A DNA stretch of 64,000 nucleotides from Solirubrobacterales bacterium (GTDB taxonomy: Bacteria > Actinomycetota > Thermoleophilia > Solirubrobacterales > JACPNS01), in assembly GCA_016185345.1 (NCBI GenBank), contig JACPNS010000015.1, positions 101,661-165,660 on the forward strand, written 5' to 3'. Numbering within the stretch: position 1 is the first letter of the stretch; each line of letters starts with the position of its first letter. A program made the position numbers and the translations under genes. Below are positions 63,891-64,000 of the stretch, piece by piece. The notes beneath the pieces are model-generated. The model was not told where the DNA came from. It ran no database searches and saw only the letters and a list, made by a program, of their open reading frames with translations.

Positions 63891-64000
63891 TGTGTCAGGA
63901 CATAGGAGACATCCCCTTTCGAGAAGGCGGTCTCCTTGGACAAGGCGCGTTATCTGGTTGAAGCTCACCTGACTGAAGGTGTGAGCGTCGCTTCCCTGGC
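63891..64000 (+). mobile_element. Probable left end of an IS481-type insertion sequence
   Basis: The bases from TGTGTCAGGACATAGGAGAC onward look like the terminal repeat that begins several actinobacterial IS481-family elements (TGT start, GAGACAT core), and a transposase-like reading frame opens 45 bases later. The right end and target duplication lie outside the window, so the boundary is a guess. Confidence 0.5.
63936..64000 (+). CDS. Transposase N terminus, IS481-like (3' end outside window)
   Basis: From TTG 63936 the visible 21 residues read MDKARYLVEAHLTEGVSVAS and one more Leu. This matches the first helix of the N-terminal helix-turn-helix of IS481-family transposases, which typically start MxKAR followed by a Val/Leu-rich helix and a phrase like EGxSxAE. 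AAGGCGG sits six bases upstream as a ribosome-binding site. Only a short piece is seen, so the family call is tentative; another HTH protein is possible. Confidence 0.5.
   Translation, partial: MDKARYLVEAHLTEGVSVASL

Overview
The window is one continuous, gene-dense stretch of a high-GC bacterial chromosome with mostly core genes. It looks like an actinobacterium: actinobacterial-type SerC, an F420-type PPOX flavoprotein, a SepIVA-like coiled-coil protein beside coaD, a WhiG/FliA-type sigma factor beside xerC, and the order trmD-rplS-lepB-rnhB-yraN-comM-dprA-xerC known from mycobacteria. The class Thermoleophilia (Solirubrobacterales-like) is my best guess, from the secreted NHL protein with a Lys-rich C-terminal domain and the overall gene content. 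That is inference, not proof.

Layout. 1-5.2 kb: aromatic amino acid and serine synthesis, cmk and der (tyrA'-aroA-serC-cmk-der). 5.2-6.9 kb: an ABC-2 exporter overlapping der. 7-8.3 kb: metK with a clear terminator. 8.3-9.6 kb: a lower-GC islet with one orphan membrane protein on the minus strand. 9.6-14.4 kb: priA-def-fmt-zinc-ribbon-rpe. 14.4-17.5 kb: a minus-strand glycan cassette (glycosyltransferase, methyltransferase, flippase). 17.7-21.4 kb: the full riboflavin operon ribD-ribE-ribBA-ribH, then rpmB. 21.6-25.7 kb: a polar amino acid ABC importer, an epimerase and a PPOX flavoprotein. 25.8-31.5 kb: fakA/yloV-recG-START protein-rsmD-coaD-sepIVA. 31.5-35.2 kb: an accessory block with a 915-residue secreted NHL protein, a cupin and an NTF2-like protein. 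35.2-41.2 kb: DUF177-rpmF-plsX-acpP-rnc-smc. 41.2-46.9 kb: SDR, small membrane protein, htpX/lemA (minus), ftsY, nfeD and an SPFH protein. 46.9-53.1 kb: ffh-rpsP-khpA-rimM-trmD-rplS-lepB-lepB-rnhB. 53.1-58 kb: yraN (inverted), comM, dprA, ilvD. 58-59.6 kb: an alpha/beta hydrolase and a formyl-THF cyclo-ligase-like gene (minus). 59.8-63.8 kb: L,D-transpeptidase, xerC, sigma factor, an unknown zinc-ribbon protein, rnhA. The window ends inside what looks like the start of an IS481-type transposase.

How the genes work together. Much of the window serves translation and protein export: deformylase and formyltransferase for initiator Met, ribosomal proteins L28, L32, S16 and L19, the rRNA/tRNA modification and maturation factors RsmD, RimM, TrmD and RNase III, the SRP pair Ffh/FtsY, and two signal peptidases. 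A second theme is the envelope (PlsX/ACP, flippase cassette, L,D-transpeptidase, LemA/HtpX, SPFH/NfeD). A third is DNA maintenance (PriA, RecG, SMC, XerC, DprA, ComM, both RNases H).

The most interesting signal is not a single gene. At least 14 transcription-unit starts carry a TANNNT hexamer ending 6-8 bases before the start codon with no Shine-Dalgarno sequence, which predicts abundant leaderless mRNAs. Other points worth a look are an RNase III with altered catalytic acidic residues, a terminator/attenuator-like hairpin in the rplS leader with an acidic L19 tail, and the accessory insertions into conserved operons. I found no CRISPR array, tRNA or rRNA gene and no clear multi-gene defence system.
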